The notes: generated by a model not told the origin, from the sequence alone. Positions 1 to 10,031 are shown, counted from the stretch's first letter. The stretch is 64,000 nucleotides of DNA from Alphaproteobacteria bacterium (GCA_037200445.1 JBBCGH010000001.1:3410001-3474000), one strand, 5' to 3'. A program made the numbers and translations.

Positions 1-292
1 CGTCGGAGAGCCGCTTCGACACGCCGCGCGAGCGCTTCACCACGGCCGCCGCGTCGTAGGCGACATCCTTGGCGGAGAGACCGTAGTCCTTGGCATGCGT
101 CATCATGTGGAAGACATCGGCCGAGCGCAGCAGCGCCTTGGTCGGGATACAGCCCCAGTTGAGGCAGATGCCGCCGAGGTAATCGCGCTCCACCATCGCG
201 ACCTTGAAGCCAAGCTGCGCGGCGCGGATCGCCGTCACATAGCCGCCGGGACCGGAACCGATGATGATGATGTCGAAGGAGGTGTCGGGCAT
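1..292 (-). CDS. lpdA: Dihydrolipoyl dehydrogenase (E3), N-terminal part, runs off the left edge
   Basis: FAD-dependent E3 subunit that reoxidises the lipoyl arms of pyruvate dehydrogenase and passes electrons to NAD+ in the cytoplasm. Only about 97 N-terminal residues are in the window. They begin [18 protein letters not shown], the FAD dinucleotide-binding motif GxGxxG, followed by the redox-active disulfide segment [10 protein letters not shown] with both cysteines. The ATG at 290-292 is the natural start because the Rossmann strand follows at once. It is the last gene of the pdh cluster on this strand, but is separated from pdhC by an opposite-strand binding-protein gene, so it may have its own promoter in 293-505. 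Assignment to the PDH complex rather than to another lipoyl complex rests on position. Confidence 0.93.
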   Translation of the reverse strand, partial: MPDTSFDIIIIGSGPGGYVTAIRAAQLGFKVAMVERDYLGGICLNWGCIPTKALLRSADVFHMMTHAKDYGLSAKDVAYDAAAVVKRSRGVSKRLSD

Positions 293-505
293 GCGCAGGC
301 ACTCTGTTGGAAGGCGTAACTTAGTCATCGGCCGGTTACTGCACCACCAGCTTCAACTCCTCCATCACGGGCGCAGACCGCAACCTGGTTGCTCAACTGA
401 CCAAACACGCGTGTCGAGGTCAATTGCGGCAAATCCATCCGCGAAGCCGTTGAACAACGTCCGGATTGCGCGTGTAATCGCCCCCAACATAAAGGGAGGC
501 GACAA

Positions 506-1288
506 ATGCACGGGCTTGTCCGCACGGCAACAATCGGACTGCTCCTGACGTATGGGTCAATCGCGGAGGCGGCCGAGATCAAGGTCTACTCCACGATCGG
601 AATGCGCTCGGTGCTGGAGGAGCTCAAACCGAAGTTCGAGCAGGCCAGCGGTCACAAGCTCGACATTACCTGGGGCCTCGCGGCGGGCATGACCAAGCGG
701 GTCGCGGACGGAGAGAGCCCGGACGCCCTCGTCGCCATCCGCGGCGGCATCGATGGTCTCGCCAAGAGCGGGAGGATCGCGGAGCCTTCGGCCGTCACGC
801 TCGCGCTGTCCGGTGTCGGCGTATCGGTGCGCAGCGGCGCTCCGAAGCCGGACATCTCGACGCCGGAGAAGCTCAAGGAGGCGCTCATCGCCGCGAAGGC
901 CATCGCCTACAGCGATCCGGCGAAGGGGGGCGCGAGCGGCGTTCATTTCGCCAAGGTGGCTGAACGGCTCGGCATCGGCGATCAGGTCAAGGCGAAGGCG
1001 AAGCATCCGGAGGCCGCGGGTCTTCCGGGAAAATTCCTGCTCGACGGCTCGGCCGATCTGGCGATCGCGCAGGTCCCGGAATTGCTGGAGGTTCAGGGCA
1101 CGGATCTCGTCGGGCCGCTGCCGGGCGATCTGCAGAACATCACGACGTTCGCCGCCGGCGTGGTCAGCGGCGCGAAAGAGCCCGGCGCCGCAGCTGCATT
1201 CCTCAAGTTCCTGCAGACGCCCGAAGCGATCGCGACGATCAAGGCGAAGGGTATGGAGCCGCCTCCGCCTGCCGCCAAGGCGTCGTGA
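506..1288 (+). CDS. Periplasmic substrate-binding protein, ModA-like
   Basis: A 260-residue protein with an N-terminal signal peptide (hydrophobic stretch about 5-20, likely cleavage after SIAEA), then the type II binding-protein fold opening AEIKVYSTIGM. The layout resembles the molybdate/extracellular solute-binding family (SBP_bac_11): an early beta strand, an LEELKPKFE helix and a C-terminal FLKFLQTPEA segment. Ligand-contact residues of true ModA are not clearly conserved, so the ligand is unknown. No permease or ATPase gene is next to it. It lies on the plus strand between pdhC and lpd, ends 12 bases from the pdhC stop and starts about 213 bases from the lpd start, so it breaks the pdh operon. 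GGGAGG about eight bases upstream of the ATG is a good ribosome site. Confidence 0.72.
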   Translation: MHGLVRTATIGLLLTYGSIAEAAEIKVYSTIGMRSVLEELKPKFEQASGHKLDITWGLAAGMTKRVADGESPDALVAIRGGIDGLAKSGRIAEPSAVTLALSGVGVSVRSGAPKPDISTPEKLKEALIAAKAIAYSDPAKGGASGVHFAKVAERLGIGDQVKAKAKHPEAAGLPGKFLLDGSADLAIAQVPELLEVQGTDLVGPLPGDLQNITTFAAGVVSGAKEPGAAAAFLKFLQTPEAIATIKAKGMEPPPPAAKAS

Positions 1289-1300
1289 GGCTTTGCGGCC

Positions 1301-2648
1301 TTACACCACCATCATCACCGGGTTCTCGATCAGCGTCCGGAACGCGCCGATCAGTTCGCGCCGAGCGCACCGTCGACCGCGCGGTGATCGCACGAAAGCG
1401 TCACGCTCATCACGGTCGCGGCCACGATCTCTCCCTTGCGCACGATCGCGCGTTCTTCGGCCGCGCCGGCCGCCAGGATCGTCGCGTGCGGCGGGTTGAT
1501 CACGGCGGTGAAGTCCTTGATGCCGTACATGCCGAGGTTCGACACCGCGGTGGTGCCGCCCTGGTATTCCTGCGGCTTGAGTTTCCGCGCACGCGCGCGT
1601 GCAACCATGTCCTTGAGCTCGTTTGAAATGGTCGCGAGCGACTTTGTCTCCGCCTGACGCACGATCGGGGTGATCAGCCCGCCCGGCAGCGCGACCGCGA
1701 CCCCCACGTCCGAGTGCTTGTGCTTGAGCATGCCGGCCTCGGTCCAGCTCACGTTCGCGTTGGGGATCCGTTGCAACGCAACGGCAAGCGCCTTCACGAC
1801 GAAGTCGTTGACCGAGAGCTTGTAGGCGGGCTTGCCTTCCTTGTTCTTTGGCGCCGCCGCGTTGATCTCCTCGCGCGCGCGATGAGCTTGTCGATCACGC
1901 AATCGACCGTCAGGTAGAAGTGCGGGATGTTCTGCGTCGAGGCGGTGAGCCGCTGCGCGATGACGCGGCGCATGGTGTCGTGCGGAATGACCTCGTAGGA
2001 GCCTTCCTCGTAGAGCGCGCGGATCTTGTCGTCGGCGGGAAGCTGGAACGTCGCGCCGCCCGGCGCTCCCGGCGCGGCCGTGGGGGCCTTGAGGCCCTTG
2101 CCTTCCTTGGCGGCGGCGACATCGCGGGCCACGACACGGCCATGCGGCCCGCTGCCGGCGATCCGTGCGAGGTCGATGCCCGCCTCCTTGGCGAGACGGC
2201 GCGCAAGTGGCGACGAGAAGATGCGGCCGCCCTGGCCGTTGGTTTTCGGCGCAGCGGCCGGAGCCGGTGCGGCTGCAGGTGCGGGCGCGGCCTTCGGCGC
2301 TTCGGCCTTTGGTGCTTCGGCTTTCGGCGCTTCGGCGGGCTTTGCGGCAGCAGGCTTCGGCGCAGGCGCGCTGCCGGCGGCCGAGGCCGCCGCCTTCGCG
2401 TCCTCGCCCTCGCCCGCCAGCACCGCGATCAGCTGGTTGACCGGCACGTCGGTCGTCCCCTCAGGCACCACGATCTTGGCAATCGTCCCCTCGTCGACCG
2501 CCTCGACCTCCATCGTGGCCTTGTCGGTCTCGATCTCGGCGATCACGTCGCCGGGCTTCACGCTGTCGCCTTCCTTCTTCAGCCACTTGGCAAGGTTGCC
2601 CTTCTCCATGGTGGGCGACAGCGCGGGCATCAGGATGTTGATCGGCAT
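1301..2648 (-). CDS. pdhC: Pyruvate dehydrogenase E2, dihydrolipoamide acetyltransferase, with two apparent frameshifts
   Basis: E2 core of the pyruvate dehydrogenase complex, transferring acetyl groups from lipoyl-lysine to CoA. Reading from 2648: a lipoyl domain (residues 1-80, [11 protein letters not shown] with the lipoylated Lys43), an Ala/Pro/Lys-rich linker, a peripheral-subunit-binding domain ([15 protein letters not shown]), then the catalytic domain ending in the active-site motif SCDHRAVDG. The reading frame breaks twice. Near 1870-1881, in a GC-dinucleotide run, IDKLIARA continues as [14 protein letters not shown] only in another frame. Near 1355-1358 the C-terminus [17 protein letters not shown] is out of frame with DGALGA. 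Each break is repaired by restoring one base. Both halves are otherwise well conserved, so sequencing error is more likely than loss. It sits four bases after the stop of a DUF5076 gene. Confidence 0.9.
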
Positions 2649-2652
2649 GGGC

Positions 2653-2952
2653 TCAGCTCAGCGCGCTGGTGGTTCCGGGATCGGTCGGCGCGTCCATTTC
2701 GGCATCGTAAATCGCGCGGATACGTTCGACGGTTTCGCCTTCGGGAAACTTGTCCGCGTAGATGCGCCCGACATGGCGCGTGATATCCGCGATCATCATG
2801 CCGAAGGCTTCCGGATCGTCGAACGCGCGGCGCAGCGAGACATGCAGCGCGCCATCCACGACCACGGCGCGCAACACCTCGACGCCGCCCTTGTCGAAAG
2901 CCTCGGGCGGCACGTGCAGCGCGTCGAAAACCGGTGCCGCTTTCTCGATCAC
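2653..2952 (-). CDS. DUF5076 domain protein (second copy)
   Basis: A 99-residue soluble protein of the DUF5076 family, function unknown, often seen inside alphaproteobacterial pyruvate dehydrogenase operons. The core reads [19 protein letters not shown], then [16 protein letters not shown], matching the neighbouring paralogue (VLRAAVHNGEMHFALRR and LLADAARHVARVYAHE). It starts at a GTG that overlaps the TGA stop of the upstream DUF5076 gene by three bases, implying translational coupling. pdhC follows four bases after its stop. There is no signal peptide or membrane segment, so a cytoplasmic role linked to the PDH complex is plausible, but that is inference from position only. Confidence 0.82.
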   Translation of the reverse strand: MIEKAAPVFDALHVPPEAFDKGGVEVLRAVVVDGALHVSLRRAFDDPEAFGMMIADITRHVGRIYADKFPEGETVERIRAIYDAEMDAPTDPGTTSALS

Positions 2953-3248
2953 TGCGTTTCCTTGATCTCGGTGGTCTGGGTCCGCTCGTCCGCGGGTTCG
3001 CTGATCGCGGCTTCGAACCCTTCGCGGATGCGCGCCAGTGCAGCATCTTCGGTCAGCAAATTCTCGTGCGCATAGACGCGCGCGACATGGCGCGCCGCAT
3101 CGGCGAGCAGAATTCCCCAGGCGCCCGCATCGGTGAAGCCGCGCCGCAACGCGAAATGCATCTCGCCATTGTGGACGGCCGCGCGCAGCACTTCGTGCGC
3201 GTCCTTGTCCTTGACCATCGGCGGTGGATTGAGGGCTCCGTAGGCCAT
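2949..3248 (-). CDS. DUF5076 domain protein (first copy)
   Basis: A 99-residue paralogue of the following gene, of DUF5076 type. It starts at the ATG at 3246-3248, preceded by AAGGAG six bases upstream. The long upstream extension of the open frame overlaps pdhB and is rejected. The protein has MAYGALNPPPMV, then a beta-rich core and a helix LLADAARHVARVYAH, ending in a polar tail rich in Glu and Thr. It follows the pdhB stop by 10 bases and shares a three-base overlap with the next gene. Tandem DUF5076 genes between E1-beta and E2 suggest a paired or heteromeric accessory factor, which is inference. Confidence 0.82.
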   Translation of the reverse strand: MAYGALNPPPMVKDKDAHEVLRAAVHNGEMHFALRRGFTDAGAWGILLADAARHVARVYAHENLLTEDAALARIREGFEAAISEPADERTQTTEIKETQ

Positions 3249-3258
3249 TCCGAACTCC

Positions 3259-4659
3259 TTACCGGTAACTGACTGCTTTCGCCGCATCGACCACTTCGGC
3301 GACCGACGGCAGCGCGAGCTTTTCGAGGTTCGCCGCATAGGGCATCGGCACGTCCTTGCCGGAGACGCGCGTGACCGGCGCGTCGAGATAGTCGAACGCC
3401 AGCTCCATGATCCGCGCCGCGATCTCGGCACCGACGCCGGACTGCTGCCAGCCCTCCTCGACCACCACGCAGCGCCCGGTCTTGCGCACCGAGGCGAGCA
3501 CGGTCTCGGTATCCATCGGCCGGATGGTGCGCAGGTCGATGACCTCGGCGTGGATGTGCTTCTTGGCGAGCTCTTCGGCGGCTTTGAGCGCGTAGCTCAT
3601 GCCGATCGACCATGCCACGATGGTCACGTTGTCGCCGGGCCGCACGACCTTCGCCTTGCCGATCGGCACCACGAAATCGTCGAGCTTCGGCACCGGCCCG
3701 GACTGGCCGTAAAGGATTTCGTTTTCGAGGAAGACCACAGGGTTGGGATCGCGGATCGCTGACTTGAGCAGGCCCTTCGCATCCGCGGCCGAATACGGCG
3801 CAACGACCTTCAAGCCCGGCACGCTGGAATACCAGGCCGAATAATCCTGGCTGTGCTGTGCACCGACGCGCGCCGCCGCGCCGTTCGGCCCACGAAACAC
3901 GATCGAGCAGCCCATCTGCCCGCCGGACATGTAGAGCGTCTTGGCCGCCGAATTGATGATCTGGTCGATCGCCTGCATGGCGAAATTGAAGGTCATGAAC
4001 TCGACGATCGGCTTCAAGCCCGCCAGCGCGGCGCCGACGCCAAGCCCGCCGAAGCCGTGCTCGGTGATCGGCGTGTCGATCACGCGCTCGGCGCCGAATT
4101 CCTGCAGCAGGCCCTGCGTCACCTTGTAGGCGCCCTGATACTCGGCGACCTCCTCGCCCATCACGAACACGTCCGGATCGCGCCGCATCTCCTCGGCCAT
4201 CGCATCGCGCAGCGCCTCGCGCATCGTCATGGTGACCATCTCGGTGCCTTCCGGCACATCCGGCTCGGGCTGCGCCTCGATCACCGGCGCGGCGGCCGAT
4301 TTGTGCGCGACTTCAGGCGCCTCGGCCTTCTTCTCCGGCTCGGCGGGGGCTGAGGATTCGGCGGCCTTCTGCGGTGCGGCGGGCGCGGCAGCGGCCTTGA
4401 TGTCGCCGGCGCTCTCGCCATCGCCGAGGATCACGGCGATCGGCGTGTTCACCGCCACGTCGGCGGTGCCTTCCGGCACCAGGATCTTGCCCAGCGTACC
4501 CTCGTCGACCGCCTCGACCTCCATGGTGGCCTTGTCGGTCTCGATTTCGGCGATCACGTCGCCGGCCTTCACCTTGTCGCCCTCCTGCTTGACCCACTTG
4601 GCAAGGTTGCCCTTCTCCATCGTGGGCGACAGCGCGGGCATGAGAACTTGCGTGGGCAT
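3259..4659 (-). CDS. pdhB: Pyruvate dehydrogenase E1 beta subunit with N-terminal lipoyl domain
   Basis: Beta subunit of the E1 heterotetramer that decarboxylates pyruvate with thiamine diphosphate. The protein has 466 residues: an N-terminal lipoyl domain (1-80, [11 protein letters not shown] with Lys43), an Ala/Pro/Glu linker to about 140, then the transketolase-like pyrimidine-binding domain ([33 protein letters not shown]) and the C-terminal transketolase domain ([11 protein letters not shown]-like [21 protein letters not shown]). The lipoyl fusion on E1-beta is a known alphaproteobacterial trait. The 5' 240 bases are nearly the same as the 5' end of pdhC. It follows the small membrane-protein gene by nine bases and precedes the DUF5076 pair. 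The frame is intact. Confidence 0.96.
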   Translation of the reverse strand: MPTQVLMPALSPTMEKGNLAKWVKQEGDKVKAGDVIAEIETDKATMEVEAVDEGTLGKILVPEGTADVAVNTPIAVILGDGESAGDIKAAAAPAAPQKAAESSAPAEPEKKAEAPEVAHKSAAAPVIEAQPEPDVPEGTEMVTMTMREALRDAMAEEMRRDPDVFVMGEEVAEYQGAYKVTQGLLQEFGAERVIDTPITEHGFGGLGVGAALAGLKPIVEFMTFNFAMQAIDQIINSAAKTLYMSGGQMGCSIVFRGPNGAAARVGAQHSQDYSAWYSSVPGLKVVAPYSAADAKGLLKSAIRDPNPVVFLENEILYGQSGPVPKLDDFVVPIGKAKVVRPGDNVTIVAWSIGMSYALKAAEELAKKHIHAEVIDLRTIRPMDTETVLASVRKTGRCVVVEEGWQQSGVGAEIAARIMELAFDYLDAPVTRVSGKDVPMPYAANLEKLALPSVAEVVDAAKAVSYR

Positions 4660-4668
4660 GGCGAAACT

Positions 4669-4929
4669 CTACTTCGCGAAACGGTGGAGATTGGCGGCAG
4701 CCGAGAACGCCGCGGCGCCGACCAGGAGACAGGCGATGAACGCGACCAGCGCCTTGTTGACGCGCGCGGCCGGCTCGCCGCCGGCACGACGGATGCGCCC
4801 GACCGCGAACGGCCAGACGATCGAGAGAGCGCCCGCGCCCGCGCGCGCGGCAAAGATCGCGCCCGCGACGAAGCTGACGATCGCGCCGGTCACCGCGAGG
4901 TACACGAGCGTGGTGGAAACGGCGGCCAT
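4669..4929 (-). CDS. Small two-helix membrane protein between pdhA and pdhB
   Basis: An 86-residue hydrophobic protein not recognised as a named family. It has a first membrane helix around residues 7-30 (TLVYLAVTGAIVSFVAGAIF), a basic loop GRIRRAGGEPAARVNKA, and a second helix around 60-80 (LVAFIACLLVGAAAFSAAA). The ATG at 4927-4929 overlaps the pdhA stop by one base (TAATG), so it is translated with pdhA. The longer upstream frame is only the antisense of the pdhA end. An inner-membrane protein wedged inside a soluble enzyme operon is unusual; its job cannot be stated. Confidence 0.7.
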   Translation of the reverse strand: MAAVSTTLVYLAVTGAIVSFVAGAIFAARAGAGALSIVWPFAVGRIRRAGGEPAARVNKALVAFIACLLVGAAAFSAAANLHRFAK

Positions 4930-5981
4930 TATCTGTACACGTCGGTCCAGAGCTCGGCCGGGTCCGGCTCCGGATCGTTGGTGGCGAATTCGGCCGCCTC
5001 GTTGACGAGATCGCGCACCTCCGCGTCGATCTTTTTCAGTTCGTCCTCGGTCGCGAGCTTGGTTTCGAGGACGCGCACCCGCACCTGCTCGATCGGATCG
5101 TGCTCGGTGCGCATCTTCTGCACCTCTTCGCGCGTTCTGTATTTCGCCGGATCCGACATCGAGTGGCCGCGGTAGCGGTAGGTGAGCATCTCGAGGATGT
5201 AGGGGCCCTTGCCGGCGCGGCACCACGCGACCGCCTTCTCGCCCGCCGCCTTGACGGCGCGCACGTCCATGCCGTCGACCTGCTCGCCCGGAATGTTGAA
5301 CGAGGCGCCGCGCTTGGAGAGGTCGGTGGTCGCGGAGGAGCGGTTGATCGCCGTCCCCATGGCGTAGCGATTGTTCTCGATGATGTAGATCACCGGGAGC
5401 TTCCAGAGCTCCGCCATGTTGAAGCTCTCGTAGACCTGGCCCTGGTTGGCGGCGCCGTCGCCGAAATAGGTGAGGCTCACATTGTCGGTTTTGCGATAGC
5501 GCGCCGCGAACGCGAGCCCGGTGCCGAGCGAGACCTGTGCGCCGACGATGCCGTGCCCGCCGTAGAAGCCCTTCTCGACGGAGAACATGTGCATCGAGCC
5601 GCCCTTGCCGTGCGAATAACCCCCGCGCCGGCCGGTCAGCTCCGCCATCACGCCCTTGGGGTCCATCTGGCAGGCCAGCATGTGGCCGTGATCGCGGTAG
5701 CCAGTGATGATGGCGTCGCCCTTTTTCAGGGCCATCTGCATGCCGACGACGACCGCCTCCTGCCCGATGTAGAGATGGCAGAAGCCGCCGATCAGCCCCA
5801 TGCCGTACATCTGCCCCGCCTTCTCCTCGAAACGGCGGATCAGCAGCATCTCGCGGTAGGCGGAAAGTTCCTGTTCCTTGGTGAACCTCGCAGGCGCGCT
5901 CTGGCTCTTTGATTCGGGCGCCGCAGCTTTGGCCTCGGGCTTGGCGTCAGGCTTTTCTGGCTTGGTTTTGGCGACGGCCAT
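4929..5981 (-). CDS. pdhA: Pyruvate dehydrogenase E1 alpha subunit
   Basis: Alpha subunit of E1, which binds thiamine diphosphate and starts oxidative decarboxylation of pyruvate. From the ATG at 5981 it has 350 residues, with a charged Ala/Lys/Pro-rich leader (MAVAKTKPEKPDAKPEAK) before the dehydrogenase E1 domain. The thiamine-diphosphate motif runs from GDGAANQGQ to NNRYAMG, and RYRGHSMSDPAKYR is the conserved loop that corresponds to the phosphorylation loop in mitochondria. An upstream ATG in frame (at 6074) would add 31 residues not seen in the family, so the internal start preceded by GGAAGAGAG is preferred. It is the first pdh gene; the gap 5982-6132 to the FtsB-like gene could hold the operon promoter. 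Confidence 0.96.
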   Translation of the reverse strand: MAVAKTKPEKPDAKPEAKAAAPESKSQSAPARFTKEQELSAYREMLLIRRFEEKAGQMYGMGLIGGFCHLYIGQEAVVVGMQMALKKGDAIITGYRDHGHMLACQMDPKGVMAELTGRRGGYSHGKGGSMHMFSVEKGFYGGHGIVGAQVSLGTGLAFAARYRKTDNVSLTYFGDGAANQGQVYESFNMAELWKLPVIYIIENNRYAMGTAINRSSATTDLSKRGASFNIPGEQVDGMDVRAVKAAGEKAVAWCRAGKGPYILEMLTYRYRGHSMSDPAKYRTREEVQKMRTEHDPIEQVRVRVLETKLATEDELKKIDAEVRDLVNEAAEFATNDPEPDPAELWTDVYR

Positions 5982-6132
5982 TACTCTCTTCCCCGGGGCG
6001 GCTTCCTGCCCACCCATTAGCCGATATTGGGCATGCGCGGAAGCGCGCGCAAGAGAACGCGCGACAGCCCCCAAGGTTTTGCAGGCTTTCAGGATTTTGC
6101 CGCGCGAGAGGACGCGCAGCGGCGAAGCGCCG

Positions 6133-6447
6133 CTATTTCTTCAGCATCAGCGTGAGATCGCGCGGATGCAGGTAGTTGAGCATCGCGCGCGCACGCTCGT
6201 CGAGCATGTCGGGGTCGAGATTGTCGGCACGCAGCAACGAGACCTTGCGTTCGAGCTCGAGCCGCTCGGCGCGGGTGCGCTCGATTTCGCCCATCAGGCC
6301 GGTCTGCTGCTGGGCAAGGTCCTGCTTCGCCTTGAGCCCGTGCGCGCCGGTGTAGGCCGAGAGGCCGAAATAGCCGATGATCAGCGCCGCGACCGTGTAG
6401 AGGCCGAGCGCGGAGAGGACGGCGCGCAAACGCGTGCGGGTGACCAT
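6133..6447 (-). CDS. FtsB/DivIC-type septum formation initiator
   Basis: A 104-residue bitopic membrane protein: a short basic cytoplasmic tail MVTRTRLR, one membrane helix around 10-32 (VLSALGLYTVAALIIGYFGL), then a coiled coil (residues 38-80, KAKQDLAQQQTGLMGEIERTR and following) and a short C-terminal LDERARAMLNYLHP segment typical of the FtsB/DivIC family. Family members bridge FtsL and FtsQ in the divisome. It lies between eno and pdhA on the same strand, an order common in Hyphomicrobiales. No clear ribosome site is seen before the ATG at 6447. Confidence 0.85.
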   Translation of the reverse strand: MVTRTRLRAVLSALGLYTVAALIIGYFGLSAYTGAHGLKAKQDLAQQQTGLMGEIERTRAERLELERKVSLLRADNLDPDMLDERARAMLNYLHPRDLTLMLKK

Positions 6448-6495
6448 GCGGGGAGGATGGAAGGGTAGCGTTAAGGGAGCGTTAAGGACGCTGGC

Positions 6496-6783
6496 TCAGC
6501 GGGGCCCGGCCCATGGGCGACGCGCGCCGTGGCGGATGTGGTGGACAATGACTTCGTCTGCGGCAACTTCGTAAAAGATCAGATACGGAAACGGCATAGC
6601 GACAAGCCTGCGAATGCCCGCCATTTCCTCCGCTTCTCCCATTTCGGGAACATCAGCAAGTTGCCCGATCAATCCTTCGATTCGGGCGACCACGCGAACC
6701 GCGGCCGCCGGATTTTCTCGCACAATGAAATGAAATATGCGGTCGATATTGGCCAGCGCACGCCGAGTATAGCGAACCCTCAT
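6496..6783 (-). CDS. ParE/RelE-family toxin
   Basis: A 95-residue toxin of the ParE/RelE superfamily. It starts MRVRYTRRALANIDRIFHFI, continues through a conserved ENPAAAVRVVARIE helix, and ends with the usual beta strands YLIFYEVAADEVIVHHIRHGARRP. ParE members poison DNA gyrase, RelE members cleave mRNA on the ribosome; the fold does not settle which. The start overlaps the antitoxin stop by four bases (ATGA), the usual antitoxin-first order. It is a chromosomal toxin-antitoxin pair between an FtsB-like gene and eno. Confidence 0.85.
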   Translation of the reverse strand: MRVRYTRRALANIDRIFHFIVRENPAAAVRVVARIEGLIGQLADVPEMGEAEEMAGIRRLVAMPFPYLIFYEVAADEVIVHHIRHGARRPWAGPR

Positions 6784-7013
6784 TTGCCGCGATAGCGATT
6801 GAAGACCGCAGCGACTTCTTCATCGGTGGCGAACTCGCCGCGCCGTGCCTCTTCCATGCTCAGTTCAATCTCGCGGCGATCTTCCTCAGTCAGGTGATAG
6901 ACGCCCGTTACCTCGGCCTCGAATTCAAGCAGCATGGCGGCCGCCTCCTCCTGCCGCTCGGGAGGCCACGTCTTCACGCGGTCGAGGACGGCGTCGATCT
7001 CGGTCTTGGTCAT
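6780..7013 (-). CDS. Antitoxin of the ParE/RelE-type pair
   Basis: A 77-residue acidic protein, MTKTEIDAVLDRVKTWPPERQ, then LTEEDRREIELSMEEARRGE and FATDEEVAAVFNRYRGK. The helical N-terminus and the C-terminal toxin-wrapping segment around FATDEEVAAVF are typical of antitoxins partnered with ParE/RelE toxins. It is translated first and coupled to the toxin by a four-base overlap. Autoregulation by the pair at a site in 7014-7047 would be expected from the family, but no palindrome is obvious there. Confidence 0.8.
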   Translation of the reverse strand: MTKTEIDAVLDRVKTWPPERQEEAAAMLLEFEAEVTGVYHLTEEDRREIELSMEEARRGEFATDEEVAAVFNRYRGK

Positions 7014-7047
7014 CTCGCAAATATACCAATTCGCCTGCGATTTGGCA

Positions 7048-8409
<1,362 letters not shown>

Positions 8410-8442
8410 TCAAGAACGCCGCCTTGGGCTGGGAGCATCGCA

Positions 8443-8913
8443 ATGAGCTACGTTCAGCAAGTTCTGCAGCCGGGTGAAGAGGTCCGCTACCAGGCCTCGA
8501 TCCACTGGATCTCCTATCTTCACGGAGCCCTGTGGCTCGTGGCCGCCGCCATCGTCTGGATGCTGGCCCCCCTCGCGTGGCGCGACGGCTACATCGTGAA
8601 GGCCATCATGATCGTGCTCGTCGCCGGTGGCTTGTTCTGGCTGGCGCGCGCCTGGTTCGAATGGTGGATCACGGAAATTGCCGTGACCAACCGGCGCGTC
8701 ATCTACAAGCGCGGACTGGTTTCGCGAACGACCTATGAAATGCACATGGACAAGATCGAGAGCGTCAATGTCGAGCAATCGATCCTCGGGCGCATCCTGG
8801 ACTATGGCCGGGTGACGATCATGGGCACCGGCATGGGGACGGAGTCATTCGGGCGAATCAACGAGCCGATCGCGGCCCCGCTCCAGTTGCGCAATCACAT
8901 CACCGGCGTCTGA
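8443..8913 (+). CDS. Membrane protein with bacterial PH domain
   Basis: A 156-residue protein starting MSYVQQVLQPGEEVRYQASI, the usual opening of the YdbT/bPH2 family. Two membrane helices span about 22-42 and 48-66 (LHGALWLVAAAIVWMLAPLA and AIMIVLVAGGLFWLARAW), followed by a PH-like domain (ITEIAVTNRRVIYKRGLVSR to VTIMGTGMGTESFGRINEP). GGGAGC before the ATG at 8443 supports this start over the longer frame. It diverges from eno and converges on the TerB-like gene. The function in membrane or stress biology is unknown. Confidence 0.82.
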   Translation: MSYVQQVLQPGEEVRYQASIHWISYLHGALWLVAAAIVWMLAPLAWRDGYIVKAIMIVLVAGGLFWLARAWFEWWITEIAVTNRRVIYKRGLVSRTTYEMHMDKIESVNVEQSILGRILDYGRVTIMGTGMGTESFGRINEPIAAPLQLRNHITGV

Positions 8914-8914
8914 T

Positions 8915-9436
8915 TCAAACAGCCGGCGCCAGTCCGATTTTCGGCTTGAACACGAGGATCGCCTCGATCTGCTGTTCGTAGGGCAGCTCGTGGCGCGCCA
9001 CCTCTTCGAGCATTTCGACAAGCTCGCGGCGCTCGTCGCCGGTGAGCCGCGTCCTGAACATGTCGGCGAACACGCCGGCAGCCTTCTCGAAGCTTTCGGT
9101 CTGCTGCGCGATGTAGCGCGCCTGGGTCATTCGTTCGGTCAGCTCGCGTTCGAACCCGAACACCCTGCGCAGCTTGCCCTCGATCAAGGCGATGTGCTCC
9201 CGGGTCGGATCGCCGTTGGCGCGCGCGATCAGCAGCATCAGGATCGCCGCAGCGTCGCGCGGATCGTCGACCGCACGCAAGGGGGCGAGCCGTGCCTGCT
9301 CCTTGGCGGCGGCGCGTTTGGCGTCGTCCTCACGCTGTTTCTTGCGCTGCTGGAGATGCTGAATGCCGCCCATCTGGACGAACCAGTAGAGCGTCCAGAA
9401 CGCCAAGCCGCTGACAATCATGACGATGATCGGCAT
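8915..9436 (-). CDS. TerB-like membrane-anchored protein
   Basis: A 173-residue protein from the ATG at 9436. It has one N-terminal membrane helix ([20 protein letters not shown]), a basic/charged linker [20 protein letters not shown], then an all-helical domain with [36 protein letters not shown] and [12 protein letters not shown]. This resembles the TerB/tellurite-resistance-like helical fold, which occurs mainly in proteins unrelated to tellurite. It is convergent with the PH-domain gene (stop codons one base apart) and diverges from queF. Confidence 0.6.
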   Translation of the reverse strand: MPIIVMIVSGLAFWTLYWFVQMGGIQHLQQRKKQREDDAKRAAAKEQARLAPLRAVDDPRDAAAILMLLIARANGDPTREHIALIEGKLRRVFGFERELTERMTQARYIAQQTESFEKAAGVFADMFRTRLTGDERRELVEMLEEVARHELPYEQQIEAILVFKPKIGLAPAV

Positions 9437-9569
9437 GCCCGTGCCCTCTCGTGCGGCCCCGGTGCTATCAGATCGGGGTAACGGCGCCCTTACGTTGCGC
9501 CAGCAGAATTTCTTGCCGATATCCACCAATCGGTTACTGATCCCCGCCGCCGCACAGGACACCACCCCC

Positions 9570-10031
9570 ATGGCCCGCAAGCCGTCTGGACTGACCTATC
9601 TCGGCAAGCCGAGCGTGCTGCCCGCCTCTCCCGGGGAGGCGGTGCTCGATCGCGTGCCCAATCTGCATCCGGACACGAATTACGTCGCGCGTTTCGCCTT
9701 TCCGGAATTCACCTGCATGTGCCCGGTCACCGGTCAGCCGGATTTCGCGATCGTCATGATCGACTACGTGCCGCGCCGCTGGCTCATCGAGTCGAAATCG
9801 CTGAAGCTCTATCTCAACAGCTTCCGCAACCACGGCGCGTTTCACGAGGAGTGCACGGTCACGATCGGCAAACGAATCGTGAAGCTGCTCGCGCCGAAAT
9901 GGCTGCGCATCGGCGGCTATTTCTATCCGCGCGGCGGCATGCCGATCGACGTGTTCTGGCAGTACGGCAAGCAGCCGAAGGACGTCTGGGTGCCGGACCA
10001 GGGCGTTCCGCCCTACCGTGCGCGCGGCTAG
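9570..10031 (+). CDS. queF: NADPH-dependent 7-cyano-7-deazaguanine reductase
   Basis: Reduces the nitrile of preQ0 to the amine preQ1 in queuosine tRNA modification, in the cytoplasm. The 153-residue unimodular form is seen: [19 protein letters not shown] contains the thioimide-forming cysteine region, [21 protein letters not shown] is the QueF signature, and [15 protein letters not shown] closes the T-fold. The ATG at 9570 is chosen because family members begin close to the SGLTYLG segment; the upstream frame is not conserved. Its TAG stop is the first three bases of a palindromic repeat. No preQ1 riboswitch is evident in 9437-9569. Confidence 0.95.
   Translation: MARKPSGLTYLGKPSVLPASPGEAVLDRVPNLHPDTNYVARFAFPEFTCMCPVTGQPDFAIVMIDYVPRRWLIESKSLKLYLNSFRNHGAFHEECTVTIGKRIVKLLAPKWLRIGGYFYPRGGMPIDVFWQYGKQPKDVWVPDQGVPPYRARG

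Noticed and set aside
1285-1917. Open frames opposite pdhC (plus strand, 60 to 110 codons)
   Set aside because: They are antisense shadows of a GC-rich coding gene, without ribosome sites or recognisable domains.
9437-9569. A preQ1 riboswitch before queF
   Set aside because: I could not find the short hairpin with an A-rich tail and a sequestered ribosome site.
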